A stretch of DNA of 64,000 nt, taken from contig CAWJIB010000012.1 of NCBI GenBank assembly GCA_963842835.1, forward strand, positions 124,001 through 188,000. Direction: 5' to 3'. How positions within the stretch are numbered: the stretch's first letter is position 1; each line of letters starts with the position of its first letter. Made by a program: the position numbers and the translations under genes. This document shows positions 9,331 through 16,908 of the stretch, in pieces. The notes below the pieces were generated by a model that was given only the letters and a program-made list of their open reading frames with translations, was not told the DNA's origin and searched no databases. The DNA is from Roseiarcus sp963842835. Lineage in GTDB: Bacteria; Pseudomonadota; Alphaproteobacteria; Rhizobiales; Beijerinckiaceae.

Positions 9331-9485
9331 CGCGGAGCTGGGGGGTGCGTCAGGACCATATTCCTCGGGGCCGTACGATCCCCATGGGAGCTGTCCCTGT
9401 CCTTGCCCGTGGGCTTGGGCACACGGCGCCCACCTACTTACGTAGGCGCCCGGGATCTCCGTCCAACGGCCTTCTCGGCCCCGCG
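9331..9485 (+). ncRNA. ssrS: Probable 6S RNA
   Basis: The 243-base gap before the formyl-THF cyclo-ligase gene can fold into a long rod. Ends CGCGG-a-GCTG (9331-9340) and CGGC-c-CCGCG (9476-9485) pair as a closing stem. ATCCC/GGGAT (9379-9383 with 9452-9456) pair inside it, and a hairpin CCTAC-TTAC-GTAGG flanked by GGCG/CGCC stands at 9425-9450. In alphaproteobacteria 6S RNA, which holds sigma70-RNA polymerase in an inactive complex, typically lies directly upstream of this ligase gene followed by a YmdB-type phosphoesterase, exactly the order here. The ends are estimates from pairing. Confidence 0.68.
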
Positions 9486-9518
9486 CTTCATCAAAGGGAT
9501 CGGCGAATCGACGCGAAC

Positions 9519-10106
9519 ATGTCCGTAGCCGCCGAACCCAAATCGCTGCTGCGCCAGCGCGCGCTGGCGCGCCGCGGGTCTCTCGATCCGCAGACGCGCA
9601 CTTTGCTGACGGCCCGCCTCGTCGAGGAGGGCCTCGCCTGCGCGCGCCAATGGCGCGCTCGAATCGTTTCGGCTTTCTCGCCCATTCGCGACGAGCCCGA
9701 CGCGCTCGCGCTTCTCTGCGCGCTCGGCGCCGAGGGCTTCGCGACCGCTTTGCCCGTCACGGTTTCCCGCGGCGCGCCGCTGACCTTCCGGCTTTGGCGC
9801 CCTGGCGATCCGACCGTCGCTGGCGCTTTGAATATTCCCGAGCCGAGCCCCGAGGCGCCCGCCGTCGATCCCGATCTGTTGTTCGTGCCTCTGGCCGCCT
9901 TCGACCGGCGCGGCCATCGCATCGGCTACGGCGCCGGGCACTACGACCGCACGCTGAAGCGCCTGCGCGCGGCGGGGCCAGTCCGGGCGGTCGGCGTCGC
10001 CTATTCCGTCTGCGAGGTAGCGGCCGTGCCCGACGAGGCGCACGACGAGCCGCTCGATTTCATTCTGACCGAGCGCGAATGGATCGCCGCACGGAGTTTT
10101 GCCTGA
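9519..10106 (+). CDS. ygfA: 5-formyltetrahydrofolate cyclo-ligase
   Basis: ATP-dependent conversion of 5-formyl-THF to 5,10-methenyl-THF, a folate-salvage step. The 195-residue protein has the family's ending signature GYGAGHYDRTLKRL (substrate and ATP site) and the preceding VPLAAFDRRGHRIG. The start at 9519 (MSVAAEPKSLLRQRALARR) matches the usual N-terminus; the frame is open further upstream through the 6S RNA region but is not protein-like there. The stop overlaps the next start by one base (TGATG at 10104-10108), so the pair is translationally coupled. Confidence 0.92.
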   Translation: MSVAAEPKSLLRQRALARRGSLDPQTRTLLTARLVEEGLACARQWRARIVSAFSPIRDEPDALALLCALGAEGFATALPVTVSRGAPLTFRLWRPGDPTVAGALNIPEPSPEAPAVDPDLLFVPLAAFDRRGHRIGYGAGHYDRTLKRLRAAGPVRAVGVAYSVCEVAAVPDEAHDEPLDFILTEREWIAARSFA

Positions 10107-10927
10107 TGCGCCTGCTCTTCATCGGCGACATCGTCGGCCGCTGCGGCCGCGCCGTGCTTCTCGATCATATCGCGGCCTTACGCGCGCGCTGGCGGCTCGA
10201 TTTCGTCGTCGTCAACGGCGAGAACGCCGCCGGCGGCTTCGGAATCACCGAAGCGATCTGCGACGAATTCCTCGCCGCCGGCGTCGACGCGATCACGCTC
10301 GGCAACCACGCCTTCGACCAGCGCGAGGCTCTGGTGTTCATCGAGCGCCAGCCGCGCCTCATCCGCCCCGCCAATTTCCCGAAGGGAACGCCGGGACGCG
10401 GCGCCAACCTGATCGAGGCCGCCAACGGCGCCAGGGCGCTCGTCGTCAACATGATGGGGCGCGTATTCATGGACGCGCTTGACGATCCCTTCCAGCGCAT
10501 CGAGCAGGAGCTCGGCGCCTGCCCGCTCGGGATCGGCTGCGACGCGGCGATAATCGATTTCCACGCCGAAGCGTCCAGCGAAAAACAGGCCTTCGGCCAT
10601 TTCGTCGACGGCCGCGCCAGCCTCGTCGTCGGCACGCATACGCACGCGCCGACCGCGGACTGCCGCATCCTTTCCGGCGGCACGGGTTTCATCACCGATG
10701 TCGGCATGACCGGCGATTACAATTCGGTGATCGGCATGGAGAAGGACGAGCCGTTGCGCCGCTTCACCCGCCGCATTCCCTCCGGGCGGTTCGAGGCGGC
10801 GAGCGGGACGGCGACGCTTTGCGGCGTCGCGGTCGAAACCGGCGCCGACGGCCTCGCGCGCAAAATCGCGCCGTTGCGCATTGGCGGCGCGCTCGCGCCG
10901 GCCGAGCCCGACTTTTGGAATTCCTGA
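10106..10927 (+). CDS. YmdB/TIGR00282 family metallophosphoesterase
   Basis: A 273-residue calcineurin-like phosphoesterase of the YmdB type, described in other bacteria as acting on 2',3'-cyclic nucleotides. Metal-binding motifs are visible in order: GDIVGRCGR (residues 6-14), NGENAAGGFG, TLGNHAFDQ, and the C-terminal GTHTHAPTAD followed by ITDVGMTGDYNSVIGM. It starts at the ATG sharing one base with the previous stop, and is followed 22 bases later by the phosphatase gene. Confidence 0.9.
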   Translation: MRLLFIGDIVGRCGRAVLLDHIAALRARWRLDFVVVNGENAAGGFGITEAICDEFLAAGVDAITLGNHAFDQREALVFIERQPRLIRPANFPKGTPGRGANLIEAANGARALVVNMMGRVFMDALDDPFQRIEQELGACPLGIGCDAAIIDFHAEASSEKQAFGHFVDGRASLVVGTHTHAPTADCRILSGGTGFITDVGMTGDYNSVIGMEKDEPLRRFTRRIPSGRFEAASGTATLCGVAVETGADGLARKIAPLRIGGALAPAEPDFWNS

Positions 10928-10949
10928 CCTTCGCTCCGCGAGAAACCTC

Positions 10950-11636
10950 ATGTCCATGGCGCCGACCCTCGTTTTCGACCTCGACGGGACGCTCGCGGAA
11001 ACCGCGGGCGATCTCATCGGCGCGCTCAATTTCGTGCTGGCGGGCGAGGGAATAGAGCCGGTGCCGCTCGCCGCGGCGCGCTCGCTGCTGGGCGCGGGCG
11101 GGCGGGCGCTGATCGCGCGCGGCTTCAAGCTCTCGGGGCGCGAACTCGCGCCGGCCCGACTCGACGCGCTGTTCGCCGATTTCCTCGTCCGTTACGACGC
11201 GCATATCGCGGACGAGAGTTCGCTCTTTCCCGGCGTCGAAGCGTGCCTGACGCGCTGCGCCGAGGCCGGCTGGCGGCTCGCGGTCTGCACCAACAAGCTC
11301 GAACGCTCCTCGCATCTCCTGCTCGGCAAGCTCGGCGTCGCCGACCGCTTCGCCTTCGTCTGCGGCCAGGACACGTTCGGCGTTGCCAAGCCCGATCCCA
11401 AGCCGCTGCTGGAGACGATCCGCAAAGTCGGCGGCGATCCCAAGCGTGCGGCGATGGTCGGCAACTCGCGCACCGACATCGAGACCGCGCGCGCAGCCGG
11501 CACGCCGGTCGTCGCCGTCGATTTCGGCTATACCGACATTCCCGTGGCCGAACTCGGGCCCGACCGGGTGATCTCGCATTTCGACGCGCTGTTCGAGGCG
11601 GCGGAGAAGTTGCTGGGAGAGGGGGCGGCGGGGTGA
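10950..11636 (+). CDS. gph: HAD-family phosphoglycolate phosphatase-like protein
   Basis: A 228-residue HAD hydrolase. Motif I is FDLDGTLAET (nucleophile Asp), motif II lies at AVCTNK, and motifs III/IV at KPDPKPLL and VGNSRTDIETARAAG. This layout fits phosphoglycolate phosphatase, which clears 2-phosphoglycolate arising from DNA repair or photorespiration-like metabolism. Another sugar-phosphate substrate is possible. Starts at 10950 or at a second ATG two codons later (MAPTLVFDLD). Probably in one operon with the two genes upstream. Confidence 0.8.
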   Translation: MSMAPTLVFDLDGTLAETAGDLIGALNFVLAGEGIEPVPLAAARSLLGAGGRALIARGFKLSGRELAPARLDALFADFLVRYDAHIADESSLFPGVEACLTRCAEAGWRLAVCTNKLERSSHLLLGKLGVADRFAFVCGQDTFGVAKPDPKPLLETIRKVGGDPKRAAMVGNSRTDIETARAAGTPVVAVDFGYTDIPVAELGPDRVISHFDALFEAAEKLLGEGAAG

Positions 11637-11723
11637 GCTTTTAGGCGAGCGAGCCGGGCGGAGCGAGCTCGCGTATCGCGGTTCGTCGAAGTTGCCCCCG
11701 CGGCAGGGGAAATTGGCTCCGCG

Positions 11724-12227
11724 CTAGGGCGCCCCCTTCGACTGCGAAGCTTTCTTGGACGAACCTGAACTTCTGCGTCGTGGCGTCGGTTCAATTGAAT
11801 GCCGTTCGATGACGGGGAAAGTCCGCTCGATCGCGTGATCCGCGGCGAGCCGGACGCGAACGGTTTGATTGTTCCGCGCCGGCTTCGTCCGCAGGCGGAT
11901 TTCCCATTGCCCCAGGTCGTCGCCGCTTACGACATAGAAGGCGTTGGCCTCGCAGTCGACAGCGAGGATGAGATCGACGCGGCCTTCGTAGCTGACGCCG
12001 ACGCGGCCCCGATGATACTTCGAACTGGAGAGCTGAATCCGCAGCAGAATCGTTTTCGCGATCGATGCTGGTCCGCTTGACCTGAACCTTCAGGACGTTG
12101 CGCCCGTCGTCGACCAAGAGGTCATAGGCCGCGCCGTTCGTGAGGGGGCGCGAGACGATGTAGCCGCGCCGCACGAGTTCGGCGACCGCATCATCTCCGC
12201 GACGTCGCCGCGAAAAGTGCTGTTCAC
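11724..12227 (-). pseudogene. Frameshifted PD-(D/E)XK endonuclease-like gene
   Basis: On the minus strand three frames together spell one protein. A GTG at 12227 gives VNSTFRGDVAE. A shift then gives DAVAELVRRGYIVSRPLTNGAAYDLLVDDGRNVLKVQVKRTS (broken here across frames), and near 12020 a second shift is needed to read YHRGRVGVSYEGRVDLILAV...NAFYVV and on to TAG at 11724. The YDLLVDDG...LKVQVKR pattern is the PD-(D/E)XK core of the group I intron-associated endonuclease family (I-Ssp6803I type; from memory). Two frameshifts make it a pseudogene unless the sequence has errors. It lies next to a tRNA gene, a common place for mobile DNA. Confidence 0.6.
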
Positions 12228-12268
12228 GGTTGACTCCCGAATCGAGTTGAACGAAAGGAACCTTATTC

Positions 12269-12344
12269 GGGCGCGTAGCTCAGTGGTACGAGCATTCGCT
12301 TCACACGCGAGGGGTCGCAGGTTCAATCCCTGCCGCGCCCACCA
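12269..12344 (+). tRNA. tRNA-Val(CAC)
   Basis: Complete cloverleaf: acceptor GGGCGCG/CGCGCCC, D stem GCTC/GAGC, anticodon stem TTCGC/GCGAG with loop TTCACAC (anticodon CAC at 12302-12304), T stem GCAGG/CCTGC with loop TTCAATC, and an encoded CCA at 12342-12344. Decodes GUG valine. The D loop is short and the region around it carries foreign-looking DNA on both sides. Confidence 0.96.
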
Positions 12345-12396
12345 TTCCCCCTCAGCGCCGTCTATTGCGGCGTGTCGATGGACACGGGGATGCGCT

Positions 12397-12771
12397 ATGA
12401 AACAGTGGATCACAACTCTCTGTGCGGGTGCCCCGTTCGCGCTCGGGGTGTTCGGCGTAGCGACGGCGAGACCGCTTGAGGGCGTTGACGCCGCGCTTCG
12501 CGACTGTACGTTCGACAGCACTCCGTCCGAGTACACTCGTTGTGTAAATGAAGGAATTACCGAACAATATGATTCGTTCATACAAGCTTTCACTAACCAA
12601 CTGCATCGCATAAATAACGGCTCTGGCAGTGTTAATGATTGGAGATTTTTTGGTGTTGAATGGGTTATTGGACTTGTTATTATAGGAATCGTGTTTGAAC
12701 TTGTAAAAGTGCTAGCGTCAGGTTCATACAATTGGCTTAGAAATGTTTTTGGTGCGCCGCGGCAGAGATAA
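12397..12771 (+). CDS. AT-rich gene for a small exported or membrane protein
   Basis: A 124-residue protein of unknown function. It has a signal-like N-terminus (CAGAPFALGVFGVATARP), a middle with two cysteines (LRDCTFDSTPSEYTRCVNEG), and a C-terminal membrane helix (WVIGLVIIGIVFELVKVLA). The base composition from about 12540 to 12750 is strikingly AT-rich against the GC-rich surroundings, a sign of recent transfer. It lies 52 bases after tRNA-Val. The short unpaired-looking neighbourhood gives no operon context. Confidence 0.6.
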   Translation: MKQWITTLCAGAPFALGVFGVATARPLEGVDAALRDCTFDSTPSEYTRCVNEGITEQYDSFIQAFTNQLHRINNGSGSVNDWRFFGVEWVIGLVIIGIVFELVKVLASGSYNWLRNVFGAPRQR

Positions 12772-12825
12772 GGTCGTCAGCTATTCCGTCATTGCGAAGC
12801 GATACCGCGTTCAGTTGAACTGTAT

Positions 12826-13167
12826 CTAACGAACAGGGACCAGCGCGCCGACGTCGAGCACGACTTCGCTTGCGCCGGCAGGCAATTCGTCGTTTGCGCG
12901 GCGTTCAAGATACCGTCGGTTATTTTGTAATGCAGTAGTTATTTTCGCACCGCCAATTCCGAATGGAACTCCAGCGAGGGCGCTTAGCTCCATGGTGCTG
13001 ATTCGTACATTGACCTTGCGGTCGCCGTCGTGCGCGGGCCAAACGATAAAATCGATACTCCGCTCGGTTTCCCGGCCATCTGAACGAAAACTCGCGTCGA
13101 CGGCGTTTGGCGCCCCGCCGAGATCGTTACGATTGACCTTGTCCGGCACATTGTCGAATTTGAGCAT
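12826..13167 (-). CDS. Hypothetical protein, 113 residues
   Basis: Not recognised. The protein has a plausible soluble composition with an SIDFIVWPAHDGDRKVNVRI stretch and a second half around ALAGVPFGIGGAKITTALQ. It starts with ATG at 13167 behind a weak GAGG site. It is convergent with the AT-rich gene, and both lie in the accessory stretch after the tRNA. Confidence 0.5.
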   Translation of the reverse strand: MLKFDNVPDKVNRNDLGGAPNAVDASFRSDGRETERSIDFIVWPAHDGDRKVNVRISTMELSALAGVPFGIGGAKITTALQNNRRYLERRANDELPAGASEVVLDVGALVPVR

Positions 13168-13487
13168 GACTCAACCTCAACTTAGCTTGTCCGTGACCGG
13201 CATATAGCGCGCCCACGAGAACAATGCAAGAACACCCCGCGGGGCGTCCTCTTGGCCGATTAAGCCGCGCAAGTTAATGCTGTTCGCGCTACCGTCGCCC
13301 CGCGGGGCCTACGATCTAAGCACAAGCTATTCCAGGGGATAGGCCCCCACGGCCTATAGCGGCCGTGAGGCTGGAATCGCCCCCTGGCATGGATCGGGCG
13401 GCCGATCTATTCGAGGGGCAAGGACGGAGCGCTCGGTGAGGCGGCGGGGGCCAGAGAAACGAAAAGCCCCGCCGTTGAGGGCGGGGC
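13168..13487. other. Intergenic stretch with strong inverted repeats
   Basis: 320 bases without a gene. CCCCGCGGGG occurs twice (about 13237 and 13297). At 13332-13387 CCAGGGG pairs with CCCCTGG around an inner hairpin ACGGCC-TATAGC-GGCCGT (13349-13366), giving a nested structure of 56 bases. It could be a structured RNA, a recombination site or an old mobile-element end. Confidence 0.45.
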
Positions 13488-13488
13488 T
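13465..13488 (-). terminator. Rho-independent terminator after the IS110 remnant
   Basis: On the minus strand AGCCCCGCC-ctcaac-GGCGGGGCT is followed by TTTC. The 9-base-pair GC stem with a short T run lies exactly at the end of the transposase remnant. Confidence 0.7.
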
Positions 13489-13835
13489 CAGGTCCGCTTA
13501 TCCGGGTAGGCCGCCGCCACTTTTTTTCGCGCAGTCTTGGCCCACATCCACAGAGCGTCGGTGTGAGGCTTGCGATGAAACAGCACCGTCTGCGCGCCCA
13601 CGACGAGCAATTTGCGCAAATACCGATTGCCCATCTTCGAGACGCGCCCCAGCCGCTGCTTACCGCCGGAGGAGTTCTGCTTGGGCGTCAGCCCCAGGGA
13701 GGCGGCCAATTCGCGCGGGCGGGCGAAGCTGGACGCATCCTGAACGCTCGCCGTCAGCGCCGAGGCGGTGATCGGGCCGAAGCCGGCAATGCTTACCGTG
13801 CCCGGGCCCGTCTGGGCGCTTGGCAAGACACTCAT
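13488..13835 (-). pseudogene. IS110-family transposase, C-terminal remnant
   Basis: About 100 residues match the transposase_20 part of IS110/IS116 enzymes: SIAGFGPITASAL, LAASLGLTPKQNSSGGKQ and GNRYLRKLLVVGAQTVL. The N-terminal DEDD catalytic domain is missing, so the gene is a fragment. The first residues before SIAGFG do not look native. IS110 elements lack typical inverted ends, so the original borders cannot be given. Confidence 0.85.
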
Positions 13836-13866
13836 TGAAGGCGCGAGATCGGCGGCCCGGGTTTGG

Positions 13867-14598
13867 CTAGGCTGAGAGCGGCTCGGCTCGCTGCAGGGTT
13901 GGACCTACTGCATCCAAGAGATGGCTTTCCAATACCGTTGGGCACAATAGCGATGCGAAGTGAGGGCCAAGCTTGCTGCGGCCCCGGAGGAGCGCCCTGA
14001 AAGCGATCAAAGCGTCATTTGTGACGCGCACCAGCGACGGAATTTGGGAGGGCTTTCGGAGCAGCGACTGCACCACGGCGCCGATTGCAACGGCGCCGTC
14101 CGGTTGTAGACCGAGTTGCGCAGCGGGAGGTAGTTCTCGGTACACAGGATCGGCGATCACACGCACCGCAGCAAAAGGCACGCCGAGTTCATCGGCGAGA
14201 ACGGCAGCCTGAAACGATTCCATGTCCACGGCCGAGGCGCCGGTGTTTGCGTGGAGACGACGCTTGTGGATCGGGTGAAGCACAGGAGCTGCAACGCTCA
14301 CGATGTCGCCCAGTTCGGCGCCTGAGAGGCGCTCCACGAGTTGGCTCGACCATTCGATATCGGTCTCAATGCGCCGATCGCCTGACATCACGCCCGTCGC
14401 GATGACCCAATCGCCCGCAGTCAAGTGCGAACTGAGGCCGCCGGCAATACCGAAGCTGACGATCGCCGACGCGCCGGCGAAAACAGCTTTCTTGATTGCA
14501 TGCGCCCGGAGCTCCACGTTTCCTCCGCAGGCGAATACGCTCACTCCAGGCGCCGAGGCGATCCTGGCTTCTGCTCTCAGGCCTGTGATAACGATCAA
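13867..14598 (-). CDS. hpnG: Hopanoid-associated phosphorylase HpnG
   Basis: A 243-residue nucleoside-phosphorylase-fold enzyme. HpnG is thought to remove adenine from adenosyl-hopane to give ribosyl-hopane, after HpnH has joined adenosine to the hopanoid. Seen: IVITGLRAEARIA start, SFGIAGGLSSHLTAGDWVIA, and ASAVDMESFQAAVLADELG with the ribose-contacting Met-Glu. The start codon is TTG at 14598, overlapping by two bases the stop of a truncated upstream frame, which implies former translational coupling. Its partner hpnH lies 21 kb away in the opposite direction. Confidence 0.88.
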   Translation of the reverse strand: MIVITGLRAEARIASAPGVSVFACGGNVELRAHAIKKAVFAGASAIVSFGIAGGLSSHLTAGDWVIATGVMSGDRRIETDIEWSSQLVERLSGAELGDIVSVAAPVLHPIHKRRLHANTGASAVDMESFQAAVLADELGVPFAAVRVIADPVYRELPPAAQLGLQPDGAVAIGAVVQSLLRKPSQIPSLVRVTNDALIAFRALLRGRSKLGPHFASLLCPTVLESHLLDAVGPTLQRAEPLSA

Positions 14599-14691
14599 TA
14601 AAGCCCCCTGGCTGCCATCCGAGCATAGACTAGCTCACGGTGCTGCTCAACGTCTAGAGCGACGTCTAGAGGGACGTCTACAGGGACAAAG
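14595..14691 (-). pseudogene. 3' stub of a gene cut by the ISAs1 element
   Basis: About 31 codons remain, reading ...DVALDVEQHRELVYARMAARG and stop TGA at 14595-14597, which overlaps the hpnG start. The overlap says this was the gene just upstream of hpnG in a coupled operon; in related genomes that position often holds a hopanoid gene such as shc, but the stub is too short to identify. Confidence 0.5.
14651..14686. repeat. Three tandem 12-bp repeats
   Basis: CGTCTAGAGCGA, CGTCTAGAGGGA and CGTCTACAGGGA follow one another without gaps. In the stub's frame they encode a repeating D-V-(A/P)-L unit. Confidence 0.75.
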
Positions 14692-15958
14692 CACGGCAAC
14701 GAGTTCAGGTTAACGGGCTGGATGATTTTATGACGGGATGTGGCATGGCGTGATTCAAGGGGCTTCCGACGAATCGGGAGGAACCCTTGACCGAAGCCGC
14801 TGCGCCACGCCGCAAGAGCTTTTTGGAGCATTTTTCGGCGATCGAAGACACACGCCAGTCGTGCAAGGTTATGTATCCTCTTGGCGAAGTTCTGCTTTTG
14901 GTGGTTTGCGCCACGATGGCGGCTTGCGACGACTACGACGACATCGTCTTGTGGGGGAACAAGCACCTCGACGTCCTGCGGCGGTTGCAACCCTATCATT
15001 TCGGCATTCCCTGCGCCGACTGGCTGCGGGGGGTGATGAACCGGATTGGGCCGGATTTGTTCGCGTCGTGCTTCCTGAACTTCGTGGCTGAGCGACTGCC
15101 CGAAGCGGTGGGCCAGATCGCCATCGACAGCAAGACCTCGCGGCGCAGCCATGATCGGGGGCGCGGCCAGGTGGCTCTGCATCTTGTCTCGGCCTATGCG
15201 ACGACCCACCGGTTGGTGCTCGGGAGCCAAGCGGTGGCGGACAAATCCAATGAAATCACCGCCATTCCCTTGCTTTTGGACGAACTGGCCGCGTCCGGAG
15301 CGTTGGCGGGCAGCCTCGTCACTATCGACGCCATGGGCTGCCAGTCTGAAGTCGCCGAGAAAATCGTCGATCTGGGCGGCGACTATCTTCTGGCGACCAA
15401 GGACAACCAGAAGACCGCGCATGCCGAGATCGAACTCTATTTCGACGGCGCTCCCAGCAGCGGCAGCGACGTCTTGGTCGAGGTCGAAAAAGCCCACGGA
15501 CGCATTGAGACGCGCCGCCATCTCGTCTCGCAATGCGTCGACTGGATGAGCGGCAAACGCCGCTATCCCGACGAACCGCGCTTCAAGGCCCTGCGCGCCA
15601 TCGCCATGATCGAGACGCGGATCGAAACGGGCGGACAAATCAAATTAGAACGGCGATGTTACGTCTCCTCGCGCGCCTTGACGGCCAAAGCCTTCGCCGA
15701 AGCCGCACGAGCCCATTGGGTATTGAAAACGGCCTGCACTGGGTTCTCGACGTCGAGTTCAAGGAGGACCAATCGCGCCTGCGGCGCGGCCATGGAGCCA
15801 ACAACATGGCTCTCGTGCGCCACTTCGCCCTCAACCTCATCCGCGCCATGCCAGGAAAACAATCCATCAAGGGAAAGCGAAAGCTCGCAACTTGGGACAC
15901 CAACTACCTCCTCGACGCCCTCAACCTCCAAACCCGTTAACCTGGACTCGTTGCCCTG
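14692..15958 (+). mobile_element. ISAs1-family insertion sequence
   Basis: Terminal inverted repeats CACGGCAACGAGTTCAGG at 14692 and the matching right end finishing at 15958 agree at 24 of 26 positions. They surround one transposase frame. No target duplication is visible (left flank GGGACAAAG, right flank GCCGCTTAC), which suggests a deletion or rearrangement next to the element after insertion. Confidence 0.8.
14787..15940 (+). pseudogene. ISAs1-family transposase with one-base frameshift
   Basis: The first 310 or so residues read as a normal ISAs1 DDE transposase (SFLEHFSAIEDTRQSCKVMY, IAIDSKTSRRSHDRG, SLVTIDAMGCQSEVAEKIVD, DYLLATKDNQK). Near 15717 one G is missing from a G run. The conserved end GIENGLHWVLDVEFKEDQSR then continues in another frame to 15940 (HFALNLIRAMPGKQ). 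The element is therefore probably inactive by itself. TTG start at 14787 behind GGGAGG. Confidence 0.85.
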
Positions 15959-16045
15959 GCCGCTTACCCTGCATGGGTTACATGGTCATCAGCCGGTGGC
16001 CGCTGCCCGCGCACCGCGGACCTCAATAGCAAAGGATTTCCTGTC

Positions 16046-16438
16046 ATGGCCAACCCCACCGTTGAGTCTATCGCTAAAGCCAACACCGACGCTCTGAGCA
16101 AGAGCGGTCTTGCCGCAGAACAGATTGTGAAAGGTAATGCCGACGCTCTGACCGATAGCGGCAATGCCTCCAGCGCCGCTTTTCAGGAGTTGACCAAAGC
16201 GTATCAGGAATTGGCGGCCAAGAATGCCAAGAGCCTAACCGCAGCGATCCAGGCGCTTACCGCCGTGAAGAAGCCAACTGAGTTCATCGAACTACAGCAG
16301 AGGTTGATCAAGGATGGCGTCGACGCGGCCGTCCGTGATAGCCAGAACATTGCCCAATTGACTGCTGCCGTGTTCACTGCGGCTTTCGAGCCGGTGAAGA
16401 AGCAGATTGAGGCGGTGCAGAAGACCGCGCGGAACTAA
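16046..16438 (+). CDS. Phasin family protein
   Basis: A 130-residue helical protein of the phasin family, which coats polyhydroxyalkanoate granules or, in some bacteria, acts at other surfaces. Seen: low-complexity N-terminus of AlaAsnAspSer repeats (SIAKANTDALSKSGLAAEQI, KGNADALTDSG), then the amphipathic helices typical of the family (AFQELTKAYQELAAKNAKSL, PTEFIELQQRLIKDGVDAAV). Its upstream region begins right after the ISAs1 element, so its promoter may have been changed by the insertion. Confidence 0.87.
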   Translation: MANPTVESIAKANTDALSKSGLAAEQIVKGNADALTDSGNASSAAFQELTKAYQELAAKNAKSLTAAIQALTAVKKPTEFIELQQRLIKDGVDAAVRDSQNIAQLTAAVFTAAFEPVKKQIEAVQKTARN

Positions 16439-16472
16439 GCCGGCAGATCTTTCCGGCCGCCGCTGCTTTTCG

Positions 16473-16506
16473 AGCCGCGCTCCGTCATCGGGGTGCGGCT
16501 GTTTCT
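16473..16506 (+). terminator. Possible terminator after the phasin gene
   Basis: AGCCGCGC (16473-16480) pairs with GTGCGGCT (16493-16500), with one G-T pair, and is followed by GTTTCTC. It lies 35 bases after the phasin stop. Confidence 0.45.
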
Positions 16507-16622
16507 CGTGAAAAATGAAGATGGTGTCCAGGAGATGGATGCGCGGATGCTCGCCCCAGTGGTCGCCACGATCACATCCGCTCGATAACGTTTCAGAGCC
16601 CGCCTCGCGGCCACGCCGACAC

Positions 16623-16636
16623 TGAGTATATTCCGG
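16623..16636 (+). promoter_or_regulatory. FixJ-type box upstream of the DUF2865 operon
   Basis: TGAGTATATTCCGG, with CTAGAG as a possible -10 at 16661-16666, 24 bases downstream. The next start is at 16696. It differs from the consensus at two positions. Confidence 0.55.
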
Positions 16637-16695
16637 CGCTATCGCCGTCCGATGACAGGGCTAGAGATGCATCATGATCGGATGCAGGTGCTCTC

Positions 16696-16908
16696 ATGCG
16701 CTACCGCCTCGATGAAAACCGATTTCCCCAGACGCTGTTCCCGCCTGTTTCAGAATCGCTGGAGAGCGAGTTTGAGAGCCTCTTAGCGAAAATTGACGAG
16801 GTCCGTAAGCAATTCGACGTGCGGGTTGTCGCCGCCGAAGAGGCTCTCACGGTCGTGCATGCAATGCGCAATGTCGAGAAGATCGCCATTCGCGAGGCGA
16901 GGCCTTGA
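16696..16908 (+). CDS. Small charged protein, first gene of a two-gene unit
   Basis: 70 residues, unknown function. The middle (ESEFESLLAKIDEVRKQFD) looks like a short coiled coil. Its stop TGA overlaps the TTG start of the next gene (TTGA at 16905-16908), indicating translational coupling. A FixJ-type box lies 59 bases before its ATG. Confidence 0.55.
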   Translation: MRYRLDENRFPQTLFPPVSESLESEFESLLAKIDEVRKQFDVRVVAAEEALTVVHAMRNVEKIAIREARP

